The notes: generated by a model from the letters alone, not told the origin. DNA of 64,000 nucleotides from Candidatus Omnitrophota bacterium (GCA_018812925.1 JAHJCU010000005.1:134957-198956); one strand, 5' to 3'. Counted from the stretch's first letter, positions 1-8,720 are shown. A program made the numbers and translations.

Positions 1-767
1 CATCTTTTGACTTGTATTGGGCGTTCAAAATGAAGCGTGTATTTATTGTTCTTGTTCCTTATTGTAAATCCGGGGAGAATAAGCGCTTGGGTCCAGTATG
101 CCAAAATAGCAGGACCTTTAGGGAAATATGTTTTTCTACCAAAGAATTCTACCTCTACCCCAGTAGCTTTATTTGCAGTTTTATCCCTTGTGTTTTTTGA
201 AAAATCAATATTTCTATCGCCGAGTATTGCCAACACTTCCCCCCTTTTTAATCTTCGAACTCCTTCTATTAAATTTTGCCCTAGAAATATTGATTTAAGC
301 CCCTTTGCCAAGCGTTGTTTAAGAAATATATTATTTATCGCTCTATTACGCTGTGGCAAAACTATTGCCGAAATAGGATACCCCATTAGTGAAAGAATCG
401 TGCCGCCTAACTCCCAATTACCGATATGCGCGGTTAGAGCTATAATTCCTTTGTTTTTTCTATAAGCGTTGTCAAAGTTTTCTTTATTTACCGTTTTCAC
501 CCATTTCTTCCAGTTATATTTGTTCAGTTGGGAAATAAAGAGAAAATCAGCCAAATATTTGGAAAAATTATGGAACATATCTCTCGCGGCATTATATTTT
601 GCTTTTTTCGACGGAATTTTTCCAAAATTAGAAAACACTGCTTTCCGGTTTTTTCTGTGAAAAAGAAAATACATATCGGAAGTTCTTAACCCTATCCAGT
701 ACTTAAATGGAGTTGGGAAAGAAACGGCCACAAACCTAGCAAACAGATACAATATATACTCTAACAT
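1..767 (-). CDS. LpxL/HtrB-family lysophospholipid acyltransferase (C-terminus cut by window edge)
   Basis: Open frame of 255 codons running off the left edge. It likely transfers an acyl chain to a lipid A precursor or similar lysolipid at the inner membrane. The HX4(D/E) catalytic motif is visible as HIGNWE, with His at about residue 114, and a later VLAILGDRNID stretch matches the family's second conserved block. The N-terminus is hydrophobic (ILYLFARF), as expected for the membrane anchor. The start is the only ATG after an in-frame stop about 60 bases upstream, and no strong ribosome site precedes it. A PlsC-like gene is divergent. The family is clear; LpxL, LpxM or a glycolipid acyltransferase cannot be told apart without the missing end. 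Confidence 0.85.
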   Translation of the reverse strand, partial: MLEYILYLFARFVAVSFPTPFKYWIGLRTSDMYFLFHRKNRKAVFSNFGKIPSKKAKYNAARDMFHNFSKYLADFLFISQLNKYNWKKWVKTVNKENFDNAYRKNKGIIALTAHIGNWELGGTILSLMGYPISAIVLPQRNRAINNIFLKQRLAKGLKSIFLGQNLIEGVRRLKRGEVLAILGDRNIDFSKNTRDKTANKATGVEVEFFGRKTYFPKGPAILAYWTQALILPGFTIRNKNNKYTLHFERPIQVKR

Positions 768-846
768 TTCTTTAAAAGTCGTTCTTCGGATTTTCCTGAA
801 AATTGCAGGAATATGTTTCCATAGTTACGGGTTTTTGCTAAAATGG

Positions 847-876
847 ATTATAACAGCAAAAGGAATCTAAATCCAA
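847..876 (-). promoter_or_regulatory. Sigma-70-type promoter for the lpxL-like gene
   Basis: On the minus strand TTGGAT (871-876), an 18-base spacer and TATAAT (847-852) preceded by TG make a good housekeeping promoter with an extended -10. The predicted transcript start near 840 leaves a leader of about 70 bases before the ATG at 767. Confidence 0.55.
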
Positions 877-938
877 GACAAATGTTGGCAAAAAGCTATA
901 CAAAGAAATAATTAAAATTCTTTATTTCTTCAATTTCA

Positions 939-1703
939 ATGAGTCAAAATATTGAAAGAATGCCAGACAAAAAAGATAAAAATTATCAACATCTATTGCA
1001 AAATAGGAAATTAAAAATTGCTTTCTATTCCTGGTTCAAAACAAGAATTATAGGCACTTTGGTCAATAGGTATTTAGATATCCAAGCCGAGGGGCTGGAT
1101 AATATCCCAGAAGGACCATGTATACTTGTTACACACCATTGTTTATATTTCGACTCGTCTGTAATTGCTTCTACGATTAAACGCAAAATACACGGATGGA
1201 TAGACGAAGACGCTTTTTCCAAACCGGGTGTGTGGCGATTATGTAACTTTCTTGAACAAGTCCCGGTTAAAACAGGCGGTCAGGCGTCACGGGAAGATTA
1301 TAAAAAAACAAAAGAAATGAGCATTATGTGGCTTAAAAATACAAAGGATCTTATCGGGTTGACTAATGACGGTGCCTCAAGGTATCTCTTTGATGAAACG
1401 GGAAATATATTAGATCTTCCTTCCAGAATGAATCATTCAGGAGCTGCAAGTTTAGCAATGGAAGCCAATGTTCCTGTTATTCCTACAGCTTCTTGGATTT
1501 CCCAAAAACATCAAAAGGAACTGTTTGTTTCAAAGGGGTTAAATAGTATAAAATACATGGAGAAGCAAAAAAAAATCCCTTATAAATTTTTCTTTTGTAA
1601 ACCTTTAAATCCTTGCGAATATACAAATAAAAAAGATTTAAAAGAAGATATCAGAAAAAAACAATTGGAAGCTTATCGAAAACTTTCGAATAAAACCCCG
1701 TAG
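939..1703 (+). CDS. PlsC-like 1-acyl-glycerophosphate acyltransferase family protein
   Basis: 254 aa. Predicted acyltransferase of the PlsC/LPLAT superfamily, probably acting on lysophosphatidic acid or a related glycerolipid at the inner membrane. The HX4D catalytic motif is HHCLYFD near residues 67-72, preceded by the typical ILVTHH block. A degenerate glycine/arginine block (NDGASR) stands where most members have FPEGTR, and a PVIPTA segment follows. The altered second motif means substrate choice is uncertain. No clear ribosome site precedes the ATG. A methyltransferase gene follows 39 bases after the stop, separated by a hairpin that overlaps the stop codon. Confidence 0.75.
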   Translation: MSQNIERMPDKKDKNYQHLLQNRKLKIAFYSWFKTRIIGTLVNRYLDIQAEGLDNIPEGPCILVTHHCLYFDSSVIASTIKRKIHGWIDEDAFSKPGVWRLCNFLEQVPVKTGGQASREDYKKTKEMSIMWLKNTKDLIGLTNDGASRYLFDETGNILDLPSRMNHSGAASLAMEANVPVIPTASWISQKHQKELFVSKGLNSIKYMEKQKKIPYKFFFCKPLNPCEYTNKKDLKEDIRKKQLEAYRKLSNKTP

Positions 1704-1720
1704 GAAAATTCCAACGGGGT
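1695..1720 (+). terminator. Hairpin overlapping the stop codon
   Basis: ACCCCGT (1695-1701) pairs with ACGGGGT (1714-1720), and inside it GGAA pairs with TTCC, giving an 11-bp stem broken only by an A-A mismatch. The stop codon TAG lies in the stem. Only a weak A/T tract follows, so it may terminate inefficiently or protect the mRNA end. Confidence 0.5.
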
Positions 1721-1742
1721 AAGAATATTTAGACGCAAAAAT

Positions 1743-2519
1743 ATGAAAATCACCAAAGCTAAATTACTAAACCCTATCTGGAAAATCTGGTATTCGTATA
1801 TAAGTAATTTGGATAGAAAAGGAGAAGTAACTTTTCTTAATTATGGCTATGCGGATGACAAAAATATTGAGTTTAAGAAAGAAGACGAAATCAACAGGTA
1901 TTCCGCTCAACTTTATCATCATGTTGTCAGTTCCGTTAAATTGTATGGATTGGATGTTTTGGAGGTCGGATGTGGAAGAGGAGGCGGAGCTTCTTATGTA
2001 GCCGGATGCTTTGTTCCTAAATCCGTGACGGGGCTTGACCTTTGTAAAGAATCTATTAACTTTTGCAAGAAACATTACTTTGTCAAAGGATTATCTTTTT
2101 GCCAAGGTGATGCCTTGAATTTGCCTTTTGCGGACAATAACTTCGATGCAGTTGTAAACGTGGAATCTTCCCATCGTTATCCTGATATGGAAAAGTTTTT
2201 AAAAGAAGTTTATAGAGTTCTAAAAACCGGCGGATATTTTCTATTCGCAGATTTAAGAGATGAGCAATCAATAGGAACTCTAAGGGAACAATTAAATAAC
2301 TCAAACATGAAAATTATAAAAGAAGAAGTTATCACACCTAATGTTCTTAAAGCATTAGAATTAGACCACAAAAGAAGAATAGGACTTATTAATAAATTAG
2401 TGCCCAAAATTTTCCATTCGCTAACCAAAGAATTTGCAGGGACAAAGGAAACAGGACTATATAAATCTTTCCTGACAAAGAAAAAAGAATATCTCTACTA
2501 TGTTCTGCAGAAAGATTAA
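1743..2519 (+). CDS. Class I SAM-dependent methyltransferase
   Basis: 258 aa. A Methyltransf_11-type Rossmann methyltransferase. Motif I is VLEVGCGRGGGASYV, the acidic residue after it is in GLDLC, and motif post-I/II is LPFADNNFDAVVNVESSH. The EVGCGRGGG form resembles enzymes that O-methylate lipid-linked phenols or long-chain lipids, such as mycobacterial phthiotriol methyltransferases, but the substrate cannot be read from sequence. It sits next to two acyltransferases, which fits a lipid-modifying role. It converges on miaA with a four-base overlap of the stop regions. Confidence 0.8.
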   Translation: MKITKAKLLNPIWKIWYSYISNLDRKGEVTFLNYGYADDKNIEFKKEDEINRYSAQLYHHVVSSVKLYGLDVLEVGCGRGGGASYVAGCFVPKSVTGLDLCKESINFCKKHYFVKGLSFCQGDALNLPFADNNFDAVVNVESSHRYPDMEKFLKEVYRVLKTGGYFLFADLRDEQSIGTLREQLNNSNMKIIKEEVITPNVLKALELDHKRRIGLINKLVPKIFHSLTKEFAGTKETGLYKSFLTKKKEYLYYVLQKD

Positions 2520-3442
2520 TCACTTTTTCTTTTGGAGATAAATTTTTCCACTTCTTCAAAAATTTCTTGTCTTTCCTCATCCAATACAAACCATTTTATA
2601 TCTTTGTTTTTCCGAAAATATGTCATTTGGCGCTTGGCAAAGTTTCGCGTGCTTGTCTTAACTTTTTCTTTTGCTTCTTCCAGAGTAAAATTGCCGTTTA
2701 AATAATTTGCAACTTCTTTATAACCTAGTGCCTGAAACGAAGAAAGTTCCGGATTATATCCTTGTTTGATAAGAATTTTTACCTCTTCTACCAATCCGTT
2801 ATCAAACATGTTATCCACTCTCATATCTATTCTTTCGTATAGTTGGGGTCTTGGTCTTGCAATACCTATTATGAGACAGTGATAATCCTGAATTTTACTT
2901 TTTACTTTCTGAATTTCGGACATCGGTTCGCCCGTAAGCTGATAAACTTCTATGGCGCGGATTATTCTATTTAAATCATTAGGATGAAGCTTTTTCGCTG
3001 ATATAGGGTCTATTTCCTTTAATAGTTCATGCAAAAAAGCGCTTCCCTTTTGAGCCGCTTCTTGTCCTAATTTCTTTCTAAGGGCAAGGTTTGCTTTAGG
3101 CATAGAAGAGATGCCATAAACCAGGGCATCAAGATATAACCCGCTGCCTCCTGAAATCAAAGGAGTTTTGCCCCGTTTGGCTATACCCTCAATTACTTTG
3201 CCGGCGTCACACGCATATTCTCCCGCGCTGTAATGGTAATCCGGAGAAACGACATCAATCATATGATGGGAATATTTTTCCCTATCTTCGGATGCAGGTT
3301 TCGCTGTTCCTATATCCATACCGCGATATATCTGCATGGAATCACACGAAACAATCTCAAGAGGGAATTTTTCCGCGAGTTCATGGCTAATTTTTGTTTT
3401 GCCGACAGCAGTTGGGCCTATGAGGGCAATTAGCTTTATCAT
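2516..3442 (-). CDS. miaA: tRNA dimethylallyltransferase MiaA
   Basis: 308 aa, normal length. It transfers a dimethylallyl group to N6 of A37 in tRNAs reading codons that start with U. The P-loop GPTAVGKT lies at residues 9-16, followed by the DSMQIYRGMDIGTAKP block that binds tRNA and prenyl donor, GGSGLYLDAL, and the C-terminal KRQMTYFRK segment. The usual partner hfq is not adjacent. The start codon lies six bases after a perfect TATAAT, so the mRNA is probably leaderless. Confidence 0.95.
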   Translation of the reverse strand: MIKLIALIGPTAVGKTKISHELAEKFPLEIVSCDSMQIYRGMDIGTAKPASEDREKYSHHMIDVVSPDYHYSAGEYACDAGKVIEGIAKRGKTPLISGGSGLYLDALVYGISSMPKANLALRKKLGQEAAQKGSAFLHELLKEIDPISAKKLHPNDLNRIIRAIEVYQLTGEPMSEIQKVKSKIQDYHCLIIGIARPRPQLYERIDMRVDNMFDNGLVEEVKILIKQGYNPELSSFQALGYKEVANYLNGNFTLEEAKEKVKTSTRNFAKRQMTYFRKNKDIKWFVLDEERQEIFEEVEKFISKRKSD

Positions 3443-3448
3443 GTGTGT

Positions 3449-3476
3449 ATTATACCCCAGCCGTATACATTGACAA
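3449..3476 (-). promoter_or_regulatory. miaA promoter, predicted leaderless
   Basis: TTGTCA (3471-3476), a 16-base spacer and TATAAT (3449-3454) on the minus strand. Only six bases (3443-3448) lie between the -10 box and the ATG, so transcription should begin at or within a base or two of the start codon. Confidence 0.7.
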
Positions 3477-3573
3477 CTTTGTCCGTATGGTGGTGTAATG
3501 CTTATGAAAAAGAATTTTAGACAAATTTAGGCGGGATTTACGTCTTTAATATGACTTTACAGAGAACTCATCA

Positions 3574-4122
3574 ATGGAAAAACAAATAGAATTAAAAATA
3601 AAGGAATTGCTTCTAAAAAATGATTCTTGTGCCCTTGAAATTATATACGATAATATCGGAAGGAATCTCTATAAATACATGTTATCTATTCTATGTTCGC
3701 ACACCAAAGCGGAGGAAGTTATGCAGAACTTGTTTGTAGCAATAGCCGAAAAGCGAAACCGTCTTTCAAGAGCCCGTAATTTAACAAGTTACATATTTGC
3801 TATGGCAAAAAATCAGGCAATGGATTTTTTAAGAAGCGAACCCAAAAACGAGAAAAATATTGAAGATTACAAAAATATTATTACTGTACGAGATAACACA
3901 ACCGACAAACTAAACGATGAAGAAATTGAAAAGATTACCAATGCTTTGTTTTTTTTACCACTAAAGCAGCGGGAAGTTATCACTATGAAGTTCTTTCAGG
4001 GTATGACGTTTGAAGATATTGCTAAAGCACTAAATATCTCTTTAAATACTGCCGCCAGCCGTTACCGTTACGGTATAGAAAAATTAAAGGGTAAACTCAA
4101 GGAGTTGGGAAATGAAATATAA
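3574..4122 (+). CDS. ECF-type RNA polymerase sigma factor
   Basis: 182 aa with the two-domain layout of extracytoplasmic-function sigma factors. Region 2 covers about residues 20-90 (ALEIIYDNIGRNLYKY through MAKNQAMDFLR). Region 4 covers about residues 125-175 (LPLKQREVITMKFFQGMTFE, then IAKALNISLNTAASRYRYG, a helix-turn-helix for the -35 element). The next gene overlaps by 11 bases and encodes a one-span membrane protein, the usual place for an anti-sigma factor. No clear autoregulated ECF promoter was recognised upstream. A decayed copy of region 4 lies at 5999-6168. Confidence 0.88.
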   Translation: MEKQIELKIKELLLKNDSCALEIIYDNIGRNLYKYMLSILCSHTKAEEVMQNLFVAIAEKRNRLSRARNLTSYIFAMAKNQAMDFLRSEPKNEKNIEDYKNIITVRDNTTDKLNDEEIEKITNALFFLPLKQREVITMKFFQGMTFEDIAKALNISLNTAASRYRYGIEKLKGKLKELGNEI

Positions 4123-4549
4123 CGACATTGAAAAAGAGCTTTCTCATTTCACGCTCAAAGAACCTGAACATAATTTGAAGGTTCAAGTCTTGCGAAAGGC
4201 AAGAACAGCTTGGTTCGAAAAACAGCCGGTTCCCGTTTTTACTTTCAGATTAATAAGAAATTACGCTTATGGTTTAGCAATGCTTCTCTTAATTAGTATA
4301 GTGAGTTTAAAAATTGACAATTCTCTTACGGATAAATTAATTGGCGGAAAAACCACATTAGTTGCAAAAACTATTGAAAAACCCAATGACATTGGGAATT
4401 TGTGTTCCGATTTAGGGATTGACTGCAAAACTTATCAACTATTTGCAAATATGGTTAAGACAGGAGAAAACAAGACTGGACCAACAGCATTAGAACAATT
4501 AGAGCAGTTAAAAAAAGAATTTAACCTGATAAATGGAGGATTGTCATGA
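4112..4549 (+). CDS. Putative single-span membrane anti-sigma factor
   Basis: 145 aa with no recognised domain. It has a charged N-terminal cytoplasmic stretch of about 45 residues, one transmembrane helix (AYGLAMLLLISIVSL, about residues 51-67) and a C-terminal part of about 75 residues with two cysteines in NLCSDLGIDC. No zinc-binding anti-sigma HxxxCxxC motif is present. The anti-sigma role is inferred only from its overlap with the sigma gene and its topology. It overlaps the next gene by an ATGA. Confidence 0.5.
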   Translation: MKYNDIEKELSHFTLKEPEHNLKVQVLRKARTAWFEKQPVPVFTFRLIRNYAYGLAMLLLISIVSLKIDNSLTDKLIGGKTTLVAKTIEKPNDIGNLCSDLGIDCKTYQLFANMVKTGENKTGPTALEQLEQLKKEFNLINGGLS

Positions 4550-5964
4550 GTAAAGGGAAAAAAGCTTTAAAAGTAATAGGTATTATATTCGGTAGTTTAA
4601 TCGCTCTGATTATTGTGGTACATATTATCCTTAACATTGTATTCGGTATTCAGCTCCGCAATAAAATTGCTGAATTAAAGGTGCAGGGCATGCCCATGAC
4701 CATTGCTGAAATTGTGCCTCTACCTGTTCCCGATGAAGAGAATGCGGCTCTCCTCTATAACAAAGCATTTATTCTTATGACAACTGCAGAAGGAGGAACA
4801 CCTTATATTCCTAATAAAGAACGTGGCACAAAGAATAATGTAATTAAAACCATTACAGATGTTAAATCTTTTTCGGATATTTCCGAGTGGACCGATGAAC
4901 AAAGAAATGAAATTCCCCAGCTAATCAACTCCAGAGATATGCAGTATATTTACGAGCTTCTTGAAGAAGGTTCCCAGAAACCTAAATGCAATTTCAATCG
5001 TAATTATGAAGATGGACTTGGAATGCGTTTCCCAGATCTTGAATACATGCGAGATACCGAGAGATTACTCTGCGCGAAAGCCTTGCTTCAAGCAGAATCA
5101 GGTAATACAGGGAAAGCATTTGATACGCTTATTGTCGGATTGAAAATTTCGAACCATCTAAAAGATGGGTTGACTTTAATTGAGCAATTGATAAGGATTG
5201 CCTGTGACGGAATTATAATAGAATGTATTGAGAGCATTTCGGACTCAAAGGGCATTTCACCCGAAAAAGCAAACTTGATAATGAATGAACTCTCTACCCA
5301 TGAAGGCATTGAGCCTTTTATTAAATGTATGGATGGGGAAAGACTTTATGGGATATTGGTATTTGAACAAATATCGAAGGGGGAAATATCGTTAAGAGAT
5401 ATGATGGGAAAAATACATGGAGAACTTCAGGAAAACGCTTTAGTTTTTTCATTATTTAATATTCTCTACTATAGACCAATAATGAAAAAAGATTTTGCAT
5501 ATTACCTAACAGTACTATCTAAGATGCAAGATAATTATAATATCCCATACTATGAGTATAAGAATGCTCAAACGATTCCTTTTGACCAAGAGTGGCAACA
5601 GGCCAGACAAAAATTCTATATTTTTACCGCAGCCCTCCTACCAGGACTCGATAGAGTACGGGATTTGCAAGAAAGACATCAGGCAAATATTGGAGTATGC
5701 AGAGTCGGGCTTGCTTTGAAACTACACAAGGCAAAGAACGGAATTTATCCCGAGAAGTTGGAGGGTTTAGCGCCTGAATTTTTAAGAGAGATTCCTACCG
5801 ACCCATTCAGCGGAAAAGGTCTCATATATTCCCGTTACATCGGTGGATTCAAGCTTTACAGCTTGGGTCCTAACATGCGGGATGATTATGGGACACCGAG
5901 AGCAAAAGAGCAGGATGCTCCAGCTAATAAGGATTATGATATTGTCTGGGAATCTGGCTCTTGA
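4546..5964 (+). CDS. Membrane-anchored protein with GspG-like C-terminal end, function unknown
   Basis: 472 aa, not recognised as a named family. A transmembrane helix spans about residues 9-33 (VIGIIFGSLIALIIVVHIIL), and a long helical extracytoplasmic region follows. The last ~90 residues (GLALKLHKAKNGIYPEKLEG, PTDPFSGKGLIYSR, GFKLYSLGPNMRDD, then AKEQDA and DIVWES) resemble the C-terminal part of type II secretion pseudopilins. It is the third gene of the sigma operon and starts inside the previous stop (ATGA), so it is probably the regulon target or a sensor partner. A second, truncated copy of its last ~88 residues lies at 7996-8295. Confidence 0.6.
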   Translation: MSKGKKALKVIGIIFGSLIALIIVVHIILNIVFGIQLRNKIAELKVQGMPMTIAEIVPLPVPDEENAALLYNKAFILMTTAEGGTPYIPNKERGTKNNVIKTITDVKSFSDISEWTDEQRNEIPQLINSRDMQYIYELLEEGSQKPKCNFNRNYEDGLGMRFPDLEYMRDTERLLCAKALLQAESGNTGKAFDTLIVGLKISNHLKDGLTLIEQLIRIACDGIIIECIESISDSKGISPEKANLIMNELSTHEGIEPFIKCMDGERLYGILVFEQISKGEISLRDMMGKIHGELQENALVFSLFNILYYRPIMKKDFAYYLTVLSKMQDNYNIPYYEYKNAQTIPFDQEWQQARQKFYIFTAALLPGLDRVRDLQERHQANIGVCRVGLALKLHKAKNGIYPEKLEGLAPEFLREIPTDPFSGKGLIYSRYIGGFKLYSLGPNMRDDYGTPRAKEQDAPANKDYDIVWESGS

Positions 5965-5998
5965 TGCTAGATACTGGATTCTAAATGCTCGATTCTAT

Positions 5999-6168
5999 TT
6001 ACCCCCCCCCGCAACAAAGAGAAGTCATCAACATGAAGATTTTTCAAGATATGACATTTGAAGATATTGCTAAAGCGTTAAATATCTCTTGTAATACCGT
6101 TTCAAGCCGCTATCGCCATGGCATAAATTAAAGAACAAATTAAGAGGACTTGAAGTTGTTGAACATAA
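5999..6168 (+). pseudogene. Decayed fragment of a second ECF sigma gene (region 4)
   Basis: Translating from 6012 gives QQREVINMKIF, then MTFEDIAKALNISCNTVSSR and YRHGIN, matching the last third of the sigma gene at 3574-4122 almost residue for residue. The frame then hits a stop at 6129-6131. Shifting frame after GIN restores LKNKLRGLE, matching LKGKLKELG of the intact copy, so the fragment is frameshifted as well as truncated. It begins in a run of nine C residues (6002-6010) that would encode PPP. It has the same orientation as the intact operon, just downstream of it. Confidence 0.8.
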
Positions 6169-6173
6169 CCGAT

Positions 6174-7844
6174 TTACTTTTTTATTACATCTAAGACTAA
6201 ACTCTCATACCTCCCTAAGGAAATTATTTCATACTCATGCATATTTTCTTCGGTGACATCTTCCATTTTTTTATTGGCACTTAATAAATTTACTGCCTCA
6301 TATTTTCCACTTTTAATTCCTGCATCGTAGAGATTCAATTTAATATCTTTTGCCTCTTTATCATCAAAATTGTGGATAAATAATAAACCTCTATCATCAT
6401 TAGTATAAATATATGCGTAGATTTTATCGTTATTAGCGCCTACCGACCTTATTTCGCCATTATCTATCAATTCCCCGTATTTATTTCTTATTCTAATGAA
6501 TTTCTTGTAATGGTTAAGCAGCGAGTCTTCTTTAAGTTCCTGAGAACTGACATTGATACTTATGAAATTATCCTGTAATTTTTCCCACGGCTTACCTTTA
6601 GTAAAGCCGCCGTTTTCAGTATCATCCCATTGCATAGGTATTCGTATTCTCCTATGCTGCCCCCTGCCTGTCATGCCTATTTCTTCACCGTAATAGATAA
6701 AAGGAGGAGTGCCTTTCACTGATAATAATAAGCTTGCTGCAAGTTTTAACTTTTGTTCATCCCCATTTAATTCTGAAGCGATTCTATTCTGGTCATGGTT
6801 GGTAAGAAAAGGCGAATAAAAATTTATGGGCGCATTATAGCAATTCATTTTATTTAAAACATTCTCGATTTCTCTATAATCATTGGATTTTATAGAATTT
6901 ATTATTGCAGCAGCCAAATCAAAATTGAAAGCATGGTTTAACTCGTTGCCTTCCCCATAATATTCCGAGACAATTTTATTGTCAGCCCAAACTTCGCCTA
7001 TTAATATACAGTCTTTATTTATACTCTTTGCATAGCTTGCAAGTTCCGTTAAAACTTTGTGGGTCTGTTTTAAATCCGCCTGACCCGATACTCCCCCGCT
7101 CTCTTCTATTAAATACCTGACTGCGTCTAATCTAAATCCATCTATTCCTTTATTAAGCCAATACCTTATAATTCGTTTCATCTCTTCTATTACTTCTCTA
7201 TTTTTATAATTCAAATCTGGCATATCGACGGAAAAAGCCGAATAATAATAAGAGCCTTTTTTGTAATGCCACACATCTTTTGACTCGCCGCCTCCCCAGG
7301 GCTTCCACCACCCTTGCGGCATAGTGTCTTTCCATACGTACCAGTCTGCCTTCGCTAGCACATCCGAAGGCAACCCTTTCGTCTTTTTTTTACTTTTTCT
7401 TGCCCTGCAAGAATCCGCAAACCAGCGATGTCTTGAGGAGGTGTGATTTAAGACTAAATCTATTATTACGCTTATCCCTCTTTTGTGAGCTTCAGCTACA
7501 AATTTATTGAAATCCTCTTCGGTTCCATAATCACTTTCTATTTTGTAGTAATCAACAACATCGTATCCGTGGTAGCTTGGCGATTCCAGTGTCGGCATAA
7601 GCCATATCCCTTTAATTTCTAAGTCTGTAAGTGTTTGGGGATTTCCGTCATTTAGATAATCCAATTTTTCAATTAAACCATTAAAATCGCCTATACCATC
7701 GCTGTCAGAGTCGTAAAAAGAGCGGACAAAAATTTCATAGAATACCCCTTGATTGGCTGCCTCTGCAATTATTGATGCAGCGACTAAGAAAAATATTGCA
7801 AGTGCACAACTTATAATTCTAAATCTATTTCTTCTTTTAAGCAT
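6174..7844 (-). CDS. Secreted alpha-amylase family enzyme (GH13)
   Basis: 556 aa. Hydrolyses or rearranges alpha-1,4-glucans. A signal peptide of about 29 residues (SCALAIFFLVAASIIAEA) is followed by the (beta/alpha)8 barrel. The four GH13 regions are visible: DLVLNHTS, GFRLDAVR (nucleophile Asp), LIGEVW (acid/base Glu) and FLTNHDQ (transition-state Asp). A C-terminal beta domain follows, with no extra starch-binding module. An AGGAGG ribosome site lies four bases before the ATG. The gene sits on the opposite strand between two fragments of the duplicated sigma operon, so it probably arrived by insertion. It and the GH31 gene suggest extracytoplasmic alpha-glucan use. Confidence 0.92.
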   Translation of the reverse strand: MLKRRNRFRIISCALAIFFLVAASIIAEAANQGVFYEIFVRSFYDSDSDGIGDFNGLIEKLDYLNDGNPQTLTDLEIKGIWLMPTLESPSYHGYDVVDYYKIESDYGTEEDFNKFVAEAHKRGISVIIDLVLNHTSSRHRWFADSCRARKSKKKTKGLPSDVLAKADWYVWKDTMPQGWWKPWGGGESKDVWHYKKGSYYYSAFSVDMPDLNYKNREVIEEMKRIIRYWLNKGIDGFRLDAVRYLIEESGGVSGQADLKQTHKVLTELASYAKSINKDCILIGEVWADNKIVSEYYGEGNELNHAFNFDLAAAIINSIKSNDYREIENVLNKMNCYNAPINFYSPFLTNHDQNRIASELNGDEQKLKLAASLLLSVKGTPPFIYYGEEIGMTGRGQHRRIRIPMQWDDTENGGFTKGKPWEKLQDNFISINVSSQELKEDSLLNHYKKFIRIRNKYGELIDNGEIRSVGANNDKIYAYIYTNDDRGLLFIHNFDDKEAKDIKLNLYDAGIKSGKYEAVNLLSANKKMEDVTEENMHEYEIISLGRYESLVLDVIKK

Positions 7845-7995
7845 AGTCCTCCTTTAACACCGATATTCTATGTTCTTATTCAAGTCCGTGAGGTGGTTAG
7901 GGAAATACAACCCAAGGCTCCCCTTCAATAAAATTTCACCTTTTTATTCGCAGGTGCAAAAATTATATCCACCAATATAATTCAATTGAGATGAT

Positions 7996-8295
7996 ATGTT
8001 ATCATACTACCGCAATACTGCACTTCCAATAGATGTTGGACTTGCTTTGAAAATCTATAAGGCAAAAAATGGAAATTATCCGGAAATATTAGGTAAATTA
8101 GCACCTAAATTTTTAAAGGAAATTCCTATTGACCCATTCAACAGTGAAAGTCTTAAATATTCCAGTTATATTGGCGGTTTCAAGCTTTACAGTTTTGGAC
8201 CCAACATGCAGAATGACTTCGGAACTCCGAGAGCAAAGAGGGGAAATGTTCCAGCTTCTACGGATTATGATATTGGATGGGAATCAAACTCTTGA
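7996..8295 (+). pseudogene. Truncated C-terminal copy of the 472-aa sigma-operon protein
   Basis: 99 codons. From about residue 12 on, the translation (VGLALKIYKAKNGNYPE, PIDPFNSESLKYSSYIGGFK, LYSFGPNMQNDFGTPRAK, STDYDIGWES) aligns with the last ~88 residues of the protein at 4546-5964. The first ~11 residues do not match, no ribosome site or signal peptide is present, and the parent's membrane anchor is missing. It is best read as the distal end of a duplicated operon whose middle was lost. It could still be expressed as a small protein, but nothing supports that. Confidence 0.75.
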
Positions 8296-8377
8296 TACTA
8301 GTAAAAAATATTAAAAATAAATCTTTAACGAGAATCCCCGCCTGCTAAATCTTGGCGGGCAGGCAGAATCTAGTATC
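8294..8377. repeat. Imperfect palindrome between convergent genes
   Basis: Outer arms GATACTAG (8294-8301) and CTAGTATC (8370-8377) enclose an inner G+C-rich stem built from CCCGCC/GGCGGG and GCCTGC/GCAGGC (8336-8363). A related phrase (CTAGATACTGGATTCT) follows the end of the intact sigma operon near 5970. It could act as a bidirectional terminator between the genes ending at 8295 and 8376, but its form is that of a dispersed palindromic repeat. Confidence 0.65.
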
Positions 8378-8720
8378 AGGTGTTTTTTACTTTCTTTACA
8401 TTCAACGGACAGGAGAACGTATGTTCTGACTGAGAATCGCTTTTTTCTTCTGTTTTTCCAACTTCAGTTATTTCCTCATCCATACTATCCGCAATGTATC
8501 CTATAACACTCAAAACAGGGACAGTATCACCCTCTTTTTTTAATATTTCCCTTAAGAATCCGTCATACAAAGATTCAACTTCTAAAACTGCTTTGTCGGT
8601 CATAATTTCAACCAGGACTTCGCCTTTTGTTACTTTGTCGCCTTCTTTTTTGCGCCATTTATCGATAGCTGCTTCTTTAATTGTTTCTCCCAATTTCGGT
8701 ATTATAATTTCTTTAATCAT
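8376..8720 (-). CDS. Stand-alone lipoyl/biotinyl-attachment domain protein
   Basis: 114 aa. Residues 1-77 are a full lipoyl domain of the 2-oxoacid dehydrogenase E2 type, with the attachment lysine at about residue 43 in MTDKAVLEV and paired LGETI and GDTVPV turns. The subunit-binding and acyltransferase domains of E2 are absent, and the last ~35 residues are an unstructured tail ending in NVKKVKNT. The stop codon abuts the palindrome at 8294-8377, so it may be the remnant of a longer E2 cut by the repeat, or a genuine carrier protein. An AGGAGG ribosome site precedes the ATG. No E1, E3 or lipoate ligase gene is nearby. Confidence 0.8.
   Translation of the reverse strand: MIKEIIIPKLGETIKEAAIDKWRKKEGDKVTKGEVLVEIMTDKAVLEVESLYDGFLREILKKEGDTVPVLSVIGYIADSMDEEITEVGKTEEKSDSQSEHTFSCPLNVKKVKNT

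Noticed and set aside
37-660. Plus-strand frames of 142 and 63 codons at the left edge
   Set aside because: They lie opposite the lpxL-like acyltransferase, whose minus-strand frame has the HIGNWE motif and family sequence throughout. The plus-strand translations look like nothing known.
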